From Marinobacter guineae (GTDB taxonomy: Bacteria; Pseudomonadota; Gammaproteobacteria; Pseudomonadales; Oleiphilaceae), in assembly GCF_002744735.1 (NCBI RefSeq), contig NZ_KZ319339.1, positions 930,001-994,000 of the forward strand: a stretch of 64,000 bases of DNA, written 5' to 3'. Below the pieces are notes generated by a model, which worked only from the letters and a program-made list of their open reading frames with translations, was not told where the DNA came from and did not search any database. The position numbers and the translations under genes were made by a program. This document shows, one piece after another, positions 44,475-56,756 of the stretch; the first letter of the stretch is position 1, and each line of letters opens with the position of its first letter.

Positions 44475-47400
44475 TTATTCACCGTTATCGAATACCCGCT
44501 GCAAGTCCACTTCTGGCTCATCCCATGTGCCTGTAACGCTGTAGGTTGCGCTGGTCAGCTTGCTTAAAGGGTCGCCCAGGATCTTGTCCAGTACAAACAA
44601 CGCGCCGCCGATGGGGGCACCCGCTCCCATCAGCAGTGCCGCCAGCGGCAGATTCTGGGTCAGGGGCAACACAACCACCAAACGCATATCCAGCTCCTCA
44701 CTGGCCATATTCGTCGCTCCACTGAGTTTGAAAGCACCGGAGGGGCCCACCACCTGAAGTTCCGGATCCATCGTCAGCAGGCCATTGATGACCTGAGCCT
44801 TACCAGAAATTGCATCGAATGCCACGCCCCGCTCGTAAAGATCGGAGAAATCGAGCTTGAGTCGCCGCCACAAGGTGTCGGCGTTCAGCAAGTTGAAGAC
44901 CCGGAATAGCTGCGCGGTGTTGCTACGCTCAAGAATCACCCCTTCATCCAGCCTCAGGCTGACCGAGCCATTGAGCTCCGCTACCGAGAATTCATCCGGC
45001 CTGCCCGGCCAGTCCAGGTCCAGCTCGATGTTGGTGGCCTTGTTGGTCACCGGCATCTCGGTGTCGAACAGCTCATTCAGGTCTGCCAGAGCACCACCGT
45101 TAATGGATCCCCAGAACCGGCTTGTCTCCCGCTCATCAACGATGCTCCAGGTCATGTTACCCATCAGAGTCAGGGAGTTGAGCTGCCCCTGTATATCATT
45201 GACGTTCAACCGGTAGGGTTCGGGGCGGAGCCGGAAAGCCCAGCGTCCCAAAGAATCAGTGTCCAGCTGGAGATCGGCGACGGTTACGTTAATGTCGGGC
45301 CAGTTGCCCATATCGAGAGCCCGGAACGCTTCGAGCTGTTCTTTCAGGGTGAGCAAATCCGCGGACTCCTTCGCAGCACCTTCGCTGCGCAGGAGCCGCA
45401 GGACCTCGAAATCCACCATCACGGTATCGCCATCGTCGGGGATCGCCACCCGCCCCTTCGCGCGTTTTGAGTTCGTTGTGACCACCCAGCGGTCGCCGAG
45501 ATCCAGAGCATTGATGTCAATATCAGTCAATACCTGGCTCCCGAGATAAAGGTGGCCAAGGCGCAGATCAACTCCGGTCTCCTTCCACAACAGATCGAAT
45601 GCCAGCCGGTTTTCCCATTCGCCGGTGATCCCCAGGCCTCCGGCAGCGGACGGATTAATGACTGCTCTCAGAGGCGCCACTTCGCCAGCAGGTTTTGCCA
45701 ACGGCTCCGGCCAGTCAACGGCCAGGTCTTCGAGACTGGAGCGCACCCGGATGCCGGAGGTCGAGTCAGCCCCCACGTCCAGTTCGGCGGTGTAGGACAC
45801 CCTTCCCTGGAGGCCAAAACCCGACTTCTCCGAAAGCCCCGCACGGGCAAAAACACCCGGCACCGGAAGTTCTCCGGACTGGCGGATGCTGAGAGCTTCC
45901 CCTGACCGGGCGCGACTGAACCCTATGGTGACCGGCTCACCGAAGAAGGTCGCCGCCAGTGGTCCGCCGGAAAAACCATCTTCGCTGTGGTAAGTCAGTT
46001 CGCCCTGGATGCCTTCCCAGGCCAAGCTCGCGGTGGGGTAAGCAATGGCACCGTCATCAACAGCAATGTTGGCCTCAACCACGGGGGGTTGCCCCGAGCC
46101 AAGTGGCAGATCAATTGCGAGTGCGACCTGATATTGACCCCCATACTGTAGTTTCCGTGCTTCAGCCCCCGCCAATTCACCCAGAGGGCTGTTGTCCATC
46201 CAGTAGCCAATCGACTCACCCGGCACCATCGCCGACACGTCCACTCTTACCTGGGCGCCCTCTGCTCCGGGTATCACCCTGACAGTGCCAGGGTTCAGAC
46301 TCAGCCCCCCTGTCTCACCGGCTTCGAGCTGGACCAGCGTGTTGCCGTTGTGAACCTCCACCCGGCCCCGGGCGGAGCGAACCTCCGGCCAGTTTTCGTC
46401 ATAGCGAACGATAGCCTGGTCGAACTGGTAGACCATGGAGGAAACGAAGGAGCCCTTCGGGGCATCGGAGCCTATCTGGCCGTGCCCGTAGTAGGTTCCG
46501 GAAGTGATATCCGCTTCGCGGATGGCCGTGGTCAGCCACTCGTACAATTCGGGACTGACAACTTTGGCCGGAACAAAATCCGCCAACATTGCTGCGGTGC
46601 CGTCTTTCAACGACACCCGGAGGCCCAGGTTGTCCTCGCCCTCTCGGTCCAGCTTCAGGTCAAACGCACCCTCGAGTTCCGTGTTCTCGTTATAGACCAT
46701 CCGGACACCATCGGAAAATACCCGGGTAATGGCGCCGTCCAGCTGCCAGGCGACCTGGCCTTCAGCCACCGGAAATGTCCAGGCACTGCCATACAGTTGG
46801 GGAAAATCGAGGCGCACGGGAGTTTCCCCGGCCGCAATCTCCACATAGCCGTTATCTCTGTCCAGAAAGATCAAGCCGTTAACGGATGTCACCCCGGGTG
46901 CTCCGCCGTAGGCCCGGATACTGACATCCCTAAGCCGGCCCGAAAGCTCGAATTTCTCTGGTGACTCGTCAGGCAGGTACACTTCAAGCTGGTCAAGGAA
47001 TCCGCCTGGGCGATAATTGCGCATTGCCCTCAAGGCCCGTTCCGGCAGGATCGGAAGCCTCGCGGCAAGGCGGCGGGTGGGCGCTAGCGGCAGCGCATCG
47101 GCAATCACTGACATACCGCCTTCCGAAGGCGCCAGACGCAGACTGAACGGGGACACCACGTCACCATCCCAGGTCCACTGGAGCTGCTTCAGATGCCACT
47201 CTCCGAGGGCAAGCGAATCCGGATCGCCAGGGCTTTTCTCGGTCATGACGTGCTCATGACGGCGCCAGCCAAACCGGGCCTGTATGTCCTCCAGCGGCGC
47301 CAGAGACTCCTGCCCGACACCAAGCTGGAGGTACGGTGTCCGAACCGTTCCGGTCACCTGTTGCAATAAGCCATCACGGAACGTCAGCCAGGCCTCACCG

Positions 47401-48230
47401 CCAAGATCAAACCCTTCCACCCGAAGCGTCCGCCACTGGTATTCGTCGATCAATCCGTCGAACAGCCGACCGGAGTCCACATCGAGATATAGCTGACCGG
47501 TAAAATCACCCCGAAAGAAGTGCTCTCCCACCAGGGCAAAGCTGGCCAGTTGCTGGGTCGTACCAGATTGCATGGCACGGCCGGAGGCATGGAACAATCC
47601 ACGGCGATAGTCCAGATCCAGCTGGGGAATGTCCAGATGGCGACGATTGCCCTGACTGTCCCGGATACCAAGATCTACCCGGGTAATTTTCACATAGGGA
47701 TCAGACAGCCAGTTGCCTGCAAGCTCCAGCCACTCACGCAGCTGGTTGCTGACCGGCTCAGGAATGTCCGCACCCCGCACCGCCACATCCCCGCTCTGCT
47801 CCTGGTTAACCGTGAGTTCCAGTCCGTCGGCCTCAAAGTCTTCGAAGACAATTCTCAATCGCCTCAGGGATGCGAGAAAATCAAACCGGATATTGAGGTA
47901 CTGCAGGTTTGCCACGACAACACCCGTTTCAGCATTGCTGATCCGGATATCACGGGCAGAAAAAGAAGGATCAAGCCAGTACCAGCGTGAGGAGAGGCTG
48001 CCAATGCGGACGTCGTGCCCCAATCGGTCGGAAAGTTCGCGAGCCAGATCGTCGCGAAAGCTGTCTACGTTCTGGGTCAGTTGGCGACCCAGGCCGGCGT
48101 ATAGGGCGAATAGCACCAGCACCACCAACAGGAACCACCAGATGAGGCTGGCAAGGCGTGCTGCCAGACGAACCGGAGGGCTCTCTGGCAGATTCTCCGG
48201 AAGCGGCGGCTCGTGATCGGTGGAGGACAT
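44475..48230 (-). CDS. yhdP: YhdP family AsmA-like envelope protein
   Basis: A 1251-residue protein with one N-terminal membrane helix (ASLIWWFLLVVLVLFALYAG) and a very long periplasmic beta-rich part, ending in an AsmA-like C-terminal domain (NGLLTMDPELQVVGPSGAFK, ATYSVTGTWDEPEV). In E. coli YhdP, TamB and YdbH transport phospholipid to the outer membrane. It follows rng in the conserved mre-maf-rng-yhdP order. Confidence 0.94.
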   Translation of the reverse strand: MSSTDHEPPLPENLPESPPVRLAARLASLIWWFLLVVLVLFALYAGLGRQLTQNVDSFRDDLARELSDRLGHDVRIGSLSSRWYWLDPSFSARDIRISNAETGVVVANLQYLNIRFDFLASLRRLRIVFEDFEADGLELTVNQEQSGDVAVRGADIPEPVSNQLREWLELAGNWLSDPYVKITRVDLGIRDSQGNRRHLDIPQLDLDYRRGLFHASGRAMQSGTTQQLASFALVGEHFFRGDFTGQLYLDVDSGRLFDGLIDEYQWRTLRVEGFDLGGEAWLTFRDGLLQQVTGTVRTPYLQLGVGQESLAPLEDIQARFGWRRHEHVMTEKSPGDPDSLALGEWHLKQLQWTWDGDVVSPFSLRLAPSEGGMSVIADALPLAPTRRLAARLPILPERALRAMRNYRPGGFLDQLEVYLPDESPEKFELSGRLRDVSIRAYGGAPGVTSVNGLIFLDRDNGYVEIAAGETPVRLDFPQLYGSAWTFPVAEGQVAWQLDGAITRVFSDGVRMVYNENTELEGAFDLKLDREGEDNLGLRVSLKDGTAAMLADFVPAKVVSPELYEWLTTAIREADITSGTYYGHGQIGSDAPKGSFVSSMVYQFDQAIVRYDENWPEVRSARGRVEVHNGNTLVQLEAGETGGLSLNPGTVRVIPGAEGAQVRVDVSAMVPGESIGYWMDNSPLGELAGAEARKLQYGGQYQVALAIDLPLGSGQPPVVEANIAVDDGAIAYPTASLAWEGIQGELTYHSEDGFSGGPLAATFFGEPVTIGFSRARSGEALSIRQSGELPVPGVFARAGLSEKSGFGLQGRVSYTAELDVGADSTSGIRVRSSLEDLAVDWPEPLAKPAGEVAPLRAVINPSAAGGLGITGEWENRLAFDLLWKETGVDLRLGHLYLGSQVLTDIDINALDLGDRWVVTTNSKRAKGRVAIPDDGDTVMVDFEVLRLLRSEGAAKESADLLTLKEQLEAFRALDMGNWPDINVTVADLQLDTDSLGRWAFRLRPEPYRLNVNDIQGQLNSLTLMGNMTWSIVDERETSRFWGSINGGALADLNELFDTEMPVTNKATNIELDLDWPGRPDEFSVAELNGSVSLRLDEGVILERSNTAQLFRVFNLLNADTLWRRLKLDFSDLYERGVAFDAISGKAQVINGLLTMDPELQVVGPSGAFKLSGATNMASEELDMRLVVVLPLTQNLPLAALLMGAGAPIGGALFVLDKILGDPLSKLTSATYSVTGTWDEPEVDLQRVFDNGE

Positions 48231-48270
48231 TCGGGCACCTTACTCCCCAAGCCCGCAGATTACCCCGGGG

Positions 48271-49752
48271 TCAGAGCAAAACGACATCGTATTGCTCCTG
48301 GCTATAAAACGGCTCTACCTGGAAACGAATGGTTTTGCTGATAAACGTCTCCAGATCGGCCACGTTGTCCGATTCTTCGTCCAGCAGGCGGTCGACCACA
48401 CTCTGTGATGCCATGACCAGGTAACTCTCGGCATCGTAGGCACGATTGACCCGGAGTATCTCCCGGAATACCTCGTAGCACACGGTCTCGCTGGTTTTCA
48501 GAAAGCCCCGGCCGTCACAGATCGGACAGGGCTCGCAAAGCACCTGGCCAAGACTCTCTGTAGTGCGCTTTCGGGTCATTTCCACCAGACCCAGTTCCGA
48601 TACGCCAGTAATCTTGGTTTTGGCGTGATCCCGCTCCAGCATTTTTTCCAGCATGCGGTGCACCTGACGCTGGTGCTCGGGATCTTCCATGTCGATAAAA
48701 TCGATAATGATGATGCCACCGAGATTTCGCAGGCGCAGCTGGCGGCTGATGGCCCGGGCGGCCTCGAGATTGGTCTTGAAGATGGTTTCTTCCAGATTCC
48801 TGTGACCCACAAACGCACCGGTATTGATATCAATGGTGGTCATGGCCTCGGTCTGATCGATGATCACGTAACCGCCGGACTTGAGCTGGACCTTCCGGCT
48901 CAGGGCTTTCTGGATCTCGTCTTCTACCGAGTAGAGATCGAATATGGGCCGTTCTCCCGGGTAGTATTCGACTTTGTCGGCAAATTCCGACACAAACTCA
49001 TCAACAAACTGCATTACCCGCTGGTGGCTCTCGCGGCTGTCGATGCGGACCTTCTCGGTCTGGGGCCGGATCAGATCCCGGATGGTACGAATGAACAGGG
49101 GCAGATCCTGGTAGACCACAGCAGGTGCCTGAACGCGGGAAATCCGTTCGTGAATGGACTGACTCAACCGGTGCAGATAGATCATGTCGCCTATCAGATC
49201 TTCCGGTGAAGCCGCCTCGGCAGCGGTCCGGATGATGTAGCCACCCTGAACGTCCGGGTCCTCTGCAGAGGCTTCCTCGATCAGCGTTTTGAGGCGTGCG
49301 CGCTCGTTATCGTCCTCGATCCTCTGGGAAATACCCACATGACTGACCCCGGGCATGAATACCAGGTACCGGGAGGGTATGGAGAGCTGGGTTGTCAGCC
49401 TCGCGCCCTTGGTGCCAATCGGGTCTTTGGTGACCTGAACGACCAGGGACTGGCCCTCTCGAAGCAGGCTGCGAATGTCCGGGACGGTTTTAGGGGCATC
49501 GGCCGGTTCATCGCCATTGGACTGACTCGGAACCACATCGGAAGCATGAATAAACGCCGCCCGCTCCAGGCCAATATCGACGAACGCGGCTTCCATGCCC
49601 GGTAGTACCCGCACCACTTTACCCTTGTAGATGTTCCCGACAATGCCTTTCCTGCTGGTGCGCTCAATATAGGCTTCCTGCAGCATTCCGTTCTCAACCA
49701 GGGCCACGCGGGTTTCCACGGGTGTTACGTTGATCAGGATCTCTTCACTCAT
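48271..49752 (-). CDS. rng: ribonuclease G
   Basis: RNase G (CafA) is a 5'-end-sensing endoribonuclease related to RNase E that matures 16S rRNA. The 493 residues include the S1 domain (about 38-130), the catalytic metal aspartates around [12 protein letters not shown], and the zinc-link cysteines in [12 protein letters not shown]. No C-terminal scaffold is present, as expected for RNase G. Its ATG overlaps the maf stop (ATGA). Confidence 0.96.
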   Translation of the reverse strand: MSEEILINVTPVETRVALVENGMLQEAYIERTSRKGIVGNIYKGKVVRVLPGMEAAFVDIGLERAAFIHASDVVPSQSNGDEPADAPKTVPDIRSLLREGQSLVVQVTKDPIGTKGARLTTQLSIPSRYLVFMPGVSHVGISQRIEDDNERARLKTLIEEASAEDPDVQGGYIIRTAAEAASPEDLIGDMIYLHRLSQSIHERISRVQAPAVVYQDLPLFIRTIRDLIRPQTEKVRIDSRESHQRVMQFVDEFVSEFADKVEYYPGERPIFDLYSVEDEIQKALSRKVQLKSGGYVIIDQTEAMTTIDINTGAFVGHRNLEETIFKTNLEAARAISRQLRLRNLGGIIIIDFIDMEDPEHQRQVHRMLEKMLERDHAKTKITGVSELGLVEMTRKRTTESLGQVLCEPCPICDGRGFLKTSETVCYEVFREILRVNRAYDAESYLVMASQSVVDRLLDEESDNVADLETFISKTIRFQVEPFYSQEQYDVVLL

Positions 49753-50354
49753 GATGTTTGGCTCTCCAGACTGCGCGGCCAGTTTTTCCAGACCGGGTAA
49801 CCGGCATCCGCCAGTAATGCTGATGTTTCCTGCAGCGGCAAACCAACCACGGCACTGTAGCTACCCCGAAGCTCATTGACAAAAATACCACCAAGCCCCT
49901 GAATTCCATAACTTCCGGCCTTGTCCATTGGTTCACCGCTGGCAACATAGGCCTCGATTTCGCTAGCGGACAGCGCCCTGAACCGGACTTCGGTTACCAC
50001 CAGCCTGGAATGGCACACGCCATCACACGCCAGTGCCACAGCGGTCATCACCTGATGGGTGGCACCAGAGAGCTGGACCAGAGTCGCTCTGGCCTCACCG
50101 GCACAAGAGGGTTTACCAAGAATGACGCCATCAAGGACGACGGAGGTATCGGAGCCCAGTACCTGGCATTCCGGAGATGTTTCTGCCACCGCCAGCGCCT
50201 TCTCCCTGGCCAGCCGCTCCACATAGTGTTCAGGCGTTTCGCCAGGCTCCGGCGTTTCATCGATATCCGCCGGACGGACAGAAAATCTCAGGCCGATTTG
50301 CTGCAACAGCTCTGCCCGTCGTGGCGAAGCCGAGGCAAGAATGAGTGACGACAT
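49749..50354 (-). CDS. maf: Maf-like nucleoside triphosphate pyrophosphatase (YhdE)
   Basis: The 201-residue protein begins [19 protein letters not shown] and continues with [12 protein letters not shown] and [11 protein letters not shown], the Maf signature. YhdE-type Maf proteins hydrolyse dTTP/UTP and modified nucleotides. It lies between mreD and rng, with tight overlaps. Confidence 0.94.
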   Translation of the reverse strand: MSSLILASASPRRAELLQQIGLRFSVRPADIDETPEPGETPEHYVERLAREKALAVAETSPECQVLGSDTSVVLDGVILGKPSCAGEARATLVQLSGATHQVMTAVALACDGVCHSRLVVTEVRFRALSASEIEAYVASGEPMDKAGSYGIQGLGGIFVNELRGSYSAVVGLPLQETSALLADAGYPVWKNWPRSLESQTS

Positions 50355-50356
50355 GG

Positions 50357-50833
50357 CTAACCCAGTTTGCGGTTAATGTTGTCCAGCACAATGGAAAAGA
50401 CCGGCCATACCAGGGCACTGGTCAGAGCCGGCCAGAGATAGCCGAACCCGGCATCCTCGCCACCAAGCAGCTGCTTCAGGAAATGCACCAGCATCTGGTT
50501 GATCCCGAGCAACAGGAACACCATCAGACACTGCTGGGGCATCGGATACATGCGAAGACGCTGGTGGATGGTAAGCACCAGGAAGGCGATCAATGCCATG
50601 GCCATGGCATTCACTCCGAGAGGAGTGGCCTCCAGAACGTCCAGCAGCAGCCCGAGACACCAGGCCAGCAGGACACCGAACTGCGCTGGCGCCCGGAACG
50701 TCCAGTAGAAAACGACCAGCCCCAGCCACTCGGGACGGAACTCGAACCAGCCAACGGGGAACAGGGAAATACTGAAAACCAGGGCGAAAATAGCGGACAG
50801 TACGAAAACCGGATAGCTGATTACCGACAGCAT
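50357..50833 (-). CDS. mreD: rod-shape protein MreD
   Basis: MreD is a 158-residue inner-membrane protein with five or so hydrophobic helices (for example [17 protein letters not shown] and [15 protein letters not shown]). It works with MreC and MreB in the elongasome. Its ATG overlaps the mreC stop by one base (TGATG). Confidence 0.92.
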   Translation of the reverse strand: MLSVISYPVFVLSAIFALVFSISLFPVGWFEFRPEWLGLVVFYWTFRAPAQFGVLLAWCLGLLLDVLEATPLGVNAMAMALIAFLVLTIHQRLRMYPMPQQCLMVFLLLGINQMLVHFLKQLLGGEDAGFGYLWPALTSALVWPVFSIVLDNINRKLG

Positions 50834-51738
50834 CAGTCCTGCCCTCCCTGCACGGCGTCTGCCTCAACGTTGGTGGCGGACTCGCCTTCAACGATCTCAC
50901 CTTCGGTCGGTGACGATCCTTCAGGCGGAAACACCACCAGCACCAGACGGCTCTGGTTTAGCTGCGCTTTCGGCGCTGCCTCTATGGAGACAAACGGCTC
51001 ACCCTGTTCCTTGGTAATGCGGCTTACTTCTGCCACCGGGTAGCCTCGGGGGAAGCGGCCACCGAGGCCGGAACTTACCAGAAGATCGCCTTCCCGGATG
51101 TCCGCCGTGTCTGGCACATGGACCAGATCAAGGGTATCGCTATCGCCGGTGCCCAGCATGATAGCCCGTAATCCGTTGCGGACCACTTCCACCGGAACGG
51201 CGTGGCTGCTGTCAGACACCAGCAGGACCCGAGACGTTAACTGACTGCTCTGCACCACCTGTCCCATCAGCCCGTGGGCATCCAGAATGGCCTGGCCTGG
51301 CACCACGCCATCGCGCCGACCTTTGTTGATGATGACTTCATGGGAGAACGGATCTGGAGAGACACCGACCACTTCGCCCACGATGACGCGGTCGTCCAGT
51401 ACCTCGGAGGAGTTCATCAGGCGGCGCAGTTCGTTGTTTTCAGAAGCAAGGGCCGCGTACTTCAGAGCACGGCGCTCAAGGATCAGCAAACGGGCCCGAA
51501 GGTCTTCGTTCTCTTGCTGCAAGTCTTTTTTGTTTTCAAACAGCCCTGCCACCCAGTCAGTGAATTCGTAGGGTGCATTGCCGAGCCAGTATACCGGCGC
51601 CAGGCCTGTGGCAATGGTGCTGCGCACGGTTGAGAGCTTGTCGAAACGCGCATCGGCAACCACCAGGGCTGCCGATACGAGAAGAACAATGAGGAGTCTG
51701 AAACCGGGAACAGGCCCCTGAACGAAGATGGTTTTAAT
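50833..51738 (-). CDS. mreC: rod-shape protein MreC, apparent non-AUG start
   Basis: MreC links MreB and MreD to cell-wall enzymes. The periplasmic coiled coil (about 65-105) and beta domains are clear. The first ATG/GTG/TTG-type start in frame (GTG at 51663) would remove the N-terminal membrane helix, yet the frame continues upstream and encodes a normal MreC start (IFVQGPVPGFRLLIVLLVS, then AALVVADARFDKL). No ATG, GTG or TTG lies between this segment and the mreB stop. The best candidates are ATT at 51738, with GGGGAGGG seven bases before it (301 residues), or CTG at 51756, with AGGAGG before it. I choose the ATT. Confidence 0.85.
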   Translation of the reverse strand: MKTIFVQGPVPGFRLLIVLLVSAALVVADARFDKLSTVRSTIATGLAPVYWLGNAPYEFTDWVAGLFENKKDLQQENEDLRARLLILERRALKYAALASENNELRRLMNSSEVLDDRVIVGEVVGVSPDPFSHEVIINKGRRDGVVPGQAILDAHGLMGQVVQSSQLTSRVLLVSDSSHAVPVEVVRNGLRAIMLGTGDSDTLDLVHVPDTADIREGDLLVSSGLGGRFPRGYPVAEVSRITKEQGEPFVSIEAAPKAQLNQSRLVLVVFPPEGSSPTEGEIVEGESATNVEADAVQGGQD

Positions 51739-51758
51739 GTCGAGCCCTCCCCACAGGA

Positions 51759-52901
<1,143 letters not shown>

Positions 52902-52992
52902 TTACGGTTCACACATTTACCTTGTGGGCTGGGGCCTCCCGCGATTGTTCGAATCTGTTACCATACGTTCTTTATTTTTCGGCCTCGGTGTA

Positions 52993-53182
52993 GGGCCGCT
53001 CGGGGATTCCTTTTCAAAACACGCTACGAGCACCCGCAAGCGGGTCCAGACAGCAATCACAGATTGCAGTCGCGGCGCGGCACGCGAAGCTTCGCTTCTA
53101 AAGCGTTTGCTTCGCCCATGTGCGCTTGTTTCGGGCCGTCCATGGCCCTCAACAGTTTTGAAAAGGAATCCCCGAACGTCCC
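52993..53182 (+). repeat. 28-bp-arm palindromic element, copy 5 (long, 190-bp type)
   Basis: Arms 52993-53020 and 53155-53182 pair at 26 of 28 positions. The 134-nt core contains the same three additional stem-loops as copy 3 (ACCCGCAAGCGGGT, GCAATCACAGATTGC, and GAAGCTTCGCTTC). It fills most of the 452-bp divergent gap between mreB and gatC, so any promoters for the two operons must lie on either side of it. No other feature was recognised in this gap. Confidence 0.95.
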
Positions 53183-53254
53183 CGCAACTCAGAGTGGCCT
53201 TCTTTACGTAACAACGATTTATTAACGACATTTCATTTATCTGGGAGGCAATGC

Positions 53255-53542
53255 GTGACCATTTCCCGCAAGGACATTGAGAAAGTCGCTGTGCTCGCCC
53301 GCATTCGCGTGGATGACGAGCAGGTTTCGGCTCTGGAGAAGGATCTGGGCAATATCCTGGATTTGGTGGATCAGCTGGGTGCTGCCGATACCGACGCGGT
53401 TGAACCCATGGCCCATCCGCTGAATGCGGTTCAGCGCCTGCGCGCCGATGAGGTGACCGAGATCAATCAGCGGGACGCCTTCCAGGCGATTGCACCGTCC
53501 ACCGAGAACGGGCTTTATCTCGTGCCCCGCGTTATTGAGTGA
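53255..53542 (+). CDS. gatC: glutamyl/aspartyl-tRNA amidotransferase subunit C
   Basis: GatC is the small 95-residue subunit that stabilises GatA-GatB. It starts with a GTG preceded by GGGAGG. The segment [20 protein letters not shown] and the ending [10 protein letters not shown] are typical. It leads gatCAB, which forms Gln-tRNA(Gln) and/or Asn-tRNA(Asn) by transamidation. Confidence 0.95.
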   Translation: MTISRKDIEKVAVLARIRVDDEQVSALEKDLGNILDLVDQLGAADTDAVEPMAHPLNAVQRLRADEVTEINQRDAFQAIAPSTENGLYLVPRVIE

Positions 53543-53552
53543 AGGACGTATC

Positions 53553-55010
53553 ATGCATAACAAATCCGTAGCAGAGCTTTCCCGGGAACTGGAGAGTGGC
53601 CAGGTTTCCAGTGTGGAGCTGACTCAGCAATTCCTTGACCGCATCAAGCGGGAAGACGGCAAGTACAACAGTTTTATTACCGTGACCGAAGAACAGGCGC
53701 TGGCCGATGCACAGGCGGCAGATGCGCAGCGGGCGGCGGGGAATGTCACGCCCTGGACGGGTATTCCGTTCGCTCACAAGGATATTTTCTGTACCAATGG
53801 GGTGCGCACCACCTGTGGTTCGAAGATGCTGGAGAATTTTGTTCCGCCTTACGACGCAACGGTAACGGCGAATTTCCGTCAGGCCGGGGCGGTTTGCCTT
53901 GGCAAGACCAACATGGATGAGTTCGCCATGGGGTCGTCCACTGAATCCAGCTATTTTGGGGCCACCACCAACCCCTGGGGTCTGGGCCAGGGTGAGAAAC
54001 GGGTGCCGGGAGGTTCTTCCGGTGGTTCTGCAGCAGCAGTGGCAGCCCGGCTGGTGCCGGCAGCTACGGCAACGGACACCGGTGGCTCAATTCGCCAGCC
54101 GGCGGCGCTTTGTGGCGTAACCGGGCTGAAGCCGACTTACGGCCGGGTGTCGCGATACGGGATGATTGCCTTTGCCTCCAGCCTCGATCAGGGCGGCACT
54201 ATGGCCCGCACCGCAGAAGACAACGCGCTGATGCTGAACGTGATGGCCGGGTTCGATCCGAAGGACTCTACCTCGCTTGATCGTGAAGTTCCGGATTACA
54301 CCGTCACTCTGAACGAGCCGTTAAAAGGTCTGAAGATCGGTTTGCCAAAGGAGTACTTCAGTGACCAGCTCAGCCCGGCAATGGAGCAACAGGTTCGCAA
54401 TGCGGTGAGGGAATACGAGAAGCTGGGTGCCACGGTCAAAGAGGTGTCCCTGCCCAACGCCAAGCTGGCGATTGCAGCCTATTACGTGATTGCGCCGGCG
54501 GAGGCGTCTGCCAACCTGTCCCGCTTTGACGGGGTGCGTTACGGCTACCGTTGCGAGGATCCGAAGGATCTGATGGATCTGTACACCCGAACCCGCGCCG
54601 AAGGCTTTGGCACCGAGGTGAAGCGCCGGATTCTGGTGGGCACCTACGCGCTGTCTGCCGGCTATTTCGATGCCTACTACCTCAAGGCCCAGAAAGTTCG
54701 CCGCCTGATCCAGCAGGATTTCATCAACGCCTTCGAGGAAGTGGACGTGCTGATGAGCCCGACCACGCCCTCGCCTGCCTTTATCCAGGGCGAGAAGACC
54801 AGCGACCCGGTGACCATGTACCTGGAAGACGTATTCACCATCGCCATCAACCTGGCGGGCATTCCTGCCATGTCAGTGCCGGCGGGCTTTGTGGATGGTC
54901 TTCCGGTGGGTCTGCAAATTATCGGAGATTATTTCTCCGAAGCCCGTTTGCTGAACGCCGCCCATCAATTCCAGCAGGTGACCGACTGGCACCAGCGTGA
55001 ACCGCAATAA
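53553..55010 (+). CDS. gatA: glutamyl/aspartyl-tRNA amidotransferase subunit A
   Basis: GatA is the amidase that frees ammonia from glutamine. The start is the ATG at 53553, giving about 485 residues. The Ser-cisSer-Lys triad is visible: Lys in [10 protein letters not shown], and the serines in [15 protein letters not shown] and [13 protein letters not shown]. gatC ends 10 bases upstream and gatB starts 34 bases downstream. Confidence 0.97.
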   Translation: MHNKSVAELSRELESGQVSSVELTQQFLDRIKREDGKYNSFITVTEEQALADAQAADAQRAAGNVTPWTGIPFAHKDIFCTNGVRTTCGSKMLENFVPPYDATVTANFRQAGAVCLGKTNMDEFAMGSSTESSYFGATTNPWGLGQGEKRVPGGSSGGSAAAVAARLVPAATATDTGGSIRQPAALCGVTGLKPTYGRVSRYGMIAFASSLDQGGTMARTAEDNALMLNVMAGFDPKDSTSLDREVPDYTVTLNEPLKGLKIGLPKEYFSDQLSPAMEQQVRNAVREYEKLGATVKEVSLPNAKLAIAAYYVIAPAEASANLSRFDGVRYGYRCEDPKDLMDLYTRTRAEGFGTEVKRRILVGTYALSAGYFDAYYLKAQKVRRLIQQDFINAFEEVDVLMSPTTPSPAFIQGEKTSDPVTMYLEDVFTIAINLAGIPAMSVPAGFVDGLPVGLQIIGDYFSEARLLNAAHQFQQVTDWHQREPQ

Positions 55011-55044
55011 GTCCGGGACAGGCCCCTTACAGGAGAGAGCAACT

Positions 55045-56496
55045 ATGCAGTGGGACATTGTGATCGGGCTGGAAATTCACGTTCAGCTCGCCACCCGAAC
55101 CAAGATCTTTTCCGGCTCCAGCACCGCCTACGGCGCCGAGCCCAACACCCAGGCCAATGCCGTTGATCTGGCCATGCCGGGCACCCTGCCGGTTCCGAAT
55201 GAGCAGGCCTTCCGTTACGCGGTGATGTTTGGCCTGGCGGTAAATGCAGAAATCGAACGCCGCTCGGTATTTGAGCGGAAGAACTACTTCTACCCGGACC
55301 TGCCCAAGGGTTACCAGACCACCCAACTGGAACGCCCGATAGTAGGCCCGGGCTATGTGGATCTTGATCTGGCCAATGGCGAGACCAAGCGCGTGCGCAT
55401 TCATCACGCCCATCTGGAAGAGGATGCCGGCAAATCCCTCCACGAGGATTTCCATGGCATGACCGGTGTCGACCTTAACCGCGCTGGCACACCGCTGATC
55501 GAGGTGGTTACCGAACCGGACATGACCAACGCGGAAGAAGCCGTGGCGTTTGCCAAAAAACTGCACGGCATTGTGACGTCCCTTGGCATCTGCGATGGCG
55601 ATATGTCCCAGGGTTCCATGCGTTTTGACGTCAACATCTCCCTGAAGCCAAAAGGTTCGGACACGCTGGGCACTCGCACCGAAACCAAGAACCTGAACTC
55701 CTTCCGCTTTATGGAACAGGCCATTGCCCACGAAGTGGAGCGCCAGATGGACATCCTGGAAGACGGCGGTACCATCGTGCAGGAAACCCGCCTGTACAAC
55801 GGCGACCGGGACGAATCCCGCTCCATGCGCACCAAGGAAGAAGCCAACGATTACCGCTACTTCCCCTGCCCGGACCTGTTGCCGGTGGAAATCGATGACT
55901 CGTTCATCGAACAGGCCCGCGACAGCCTCCCGGAACTGCCGGATGCGCGCAAAGCACGGTTTATGGAGCAGTATGGCCTGAACGACTACGACGCGGGCCT
56001 TCTCAGCGGCGATTCAAAGCTGGCCGGGTTCTTCGAGGACGCCGCCAGCCACGGCAAAGACGCCAAGCTGGTGGCCAACTGGATACAGGGCGAATTCTCT
56101 GCCCGCCTGAATGCGGAAGAAAAATCGGTTGCCGACTCCCCTATCACCGGTGCTCAACTGGGTGATCTGGTGGTGCGGATTGCCGACAACACGATTTCGT
56201 CCGCCGGCGCGAAGAAGGTCTTCGAGGCGCTTTGGTCTGGCGAGAAGGACAATGTCGACGCCATCATCGATGCCAAGGGCCTGAAGCAGGTGTCCGACAC
56301 CGGAGCCCTCGAGGCCATGGTGGATGAGGTTCTGGCCGGCATGCCGGATCAGGTGGCCCAGTATCAGCAGGAATCCGATCCCAAGAAACAGAAGAAGATG
56401 CTTGGCGGGTTTATGGGGCCGCTAATGAAGGCCTCCAAGGGTCAGGGCAATCCGAAGCTGTTTAACGAGATTCTGGTCAAGAAGCTTGGGGGGTAA
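55045..56496 (+). CDS. gatB: aspartyl/glutamyl-tRNA amidotransferase subunit B
   Basis: GatB is the tRNA-dependent kinase/amidotransferase subunit. The ATG at 55045 follows AGGAGAGAGC and gives about 483 residues starting [18 protein letters not shown], with the C-terminal YqeY-like tail domain ([18 protein letters not shown]). An upstream frame through gatA is rejected. Two repeat elements follow its stop. Confidence 0.97.
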   Translation: MQWDIVIGLEIHVQLATRTKIFSGSSTAYGAEPNTQANAVDLAMPGTLPVPNEQAFRYAVMFGLAVNAEIERRSVFERKNYFYPDLPKGYQTTQLERPIVGPGYVDLDLANGETKRVRIHHAHLEEDAGKSLHEDFHGMTGVDLNRAGTPLIEVVTEPDMTNAEEAVAFAKKLHGIVTSLGICDGDMSQGSMRFDVNISLKPKGSDTLGTRTETKNLNSFRFMEQAIAHEVERQMDILEDGGTIVQETRLYNGDRDESRSMRTKEEANDYRYFPCPDLLPVEIDDSFIEQARDSLPELPDARKARFMEQYGLNDYDAGLLSGDSKLAGFFEDAASHGKDAKLVANWIQGEFSARLNAEEKSVADSPITGAQLGDLVVRIADNTISSAGAKKVFEALWSGEKDNVDAIIDAKGLKQVSDTGALEAMVDEVLAGMPDQVAQYQQESDPKKQKKMLGGFMGPLMKASKGQGNPKLFNEILVKKLGG

Positions 56497-56556
56497 TTCT
56501 CAGGCGCGGGGGCGTGGTGTTTGGCTGCGGCCCCAGCCTTCTTTTTCTGGAGTTAA

Positions 56557-56670
56557 CGCACGGGTGGGTGGGGCTTTCCAAAACACGCTCCTTGCGGCAC
56601 GTCCATGTGACGCTTGAGCTCCGCCATCCATGGCTCCGCACAGTTTTGGAAAGCCCCACCCACCCGCGCT
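56557..56670 (+). repeat. 28-bp-arm palindromic element, copy 6 (114-bp type)
   Basis: Arms 56557-56584 and 56643-56670 pair at 26 of 28 positions, with 24 consecutive perfect pairs next to the core. The 58-nt core is identical to copy 4 base for base. It lies in the 411-bp gap between the convergent gatB and rimO genes, 86 bases from copy 7, which is in the opposite orientation. Confidence 0.95.
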
Positions 56671-56756
56671 GTTGAGTTCCGCAGTATAGACAAGGTGTGG
56701 GATTATGCTTCGCAAATCCGACCTACGTTCCTGCTGACTATCGCTGAAAGGCGCGA

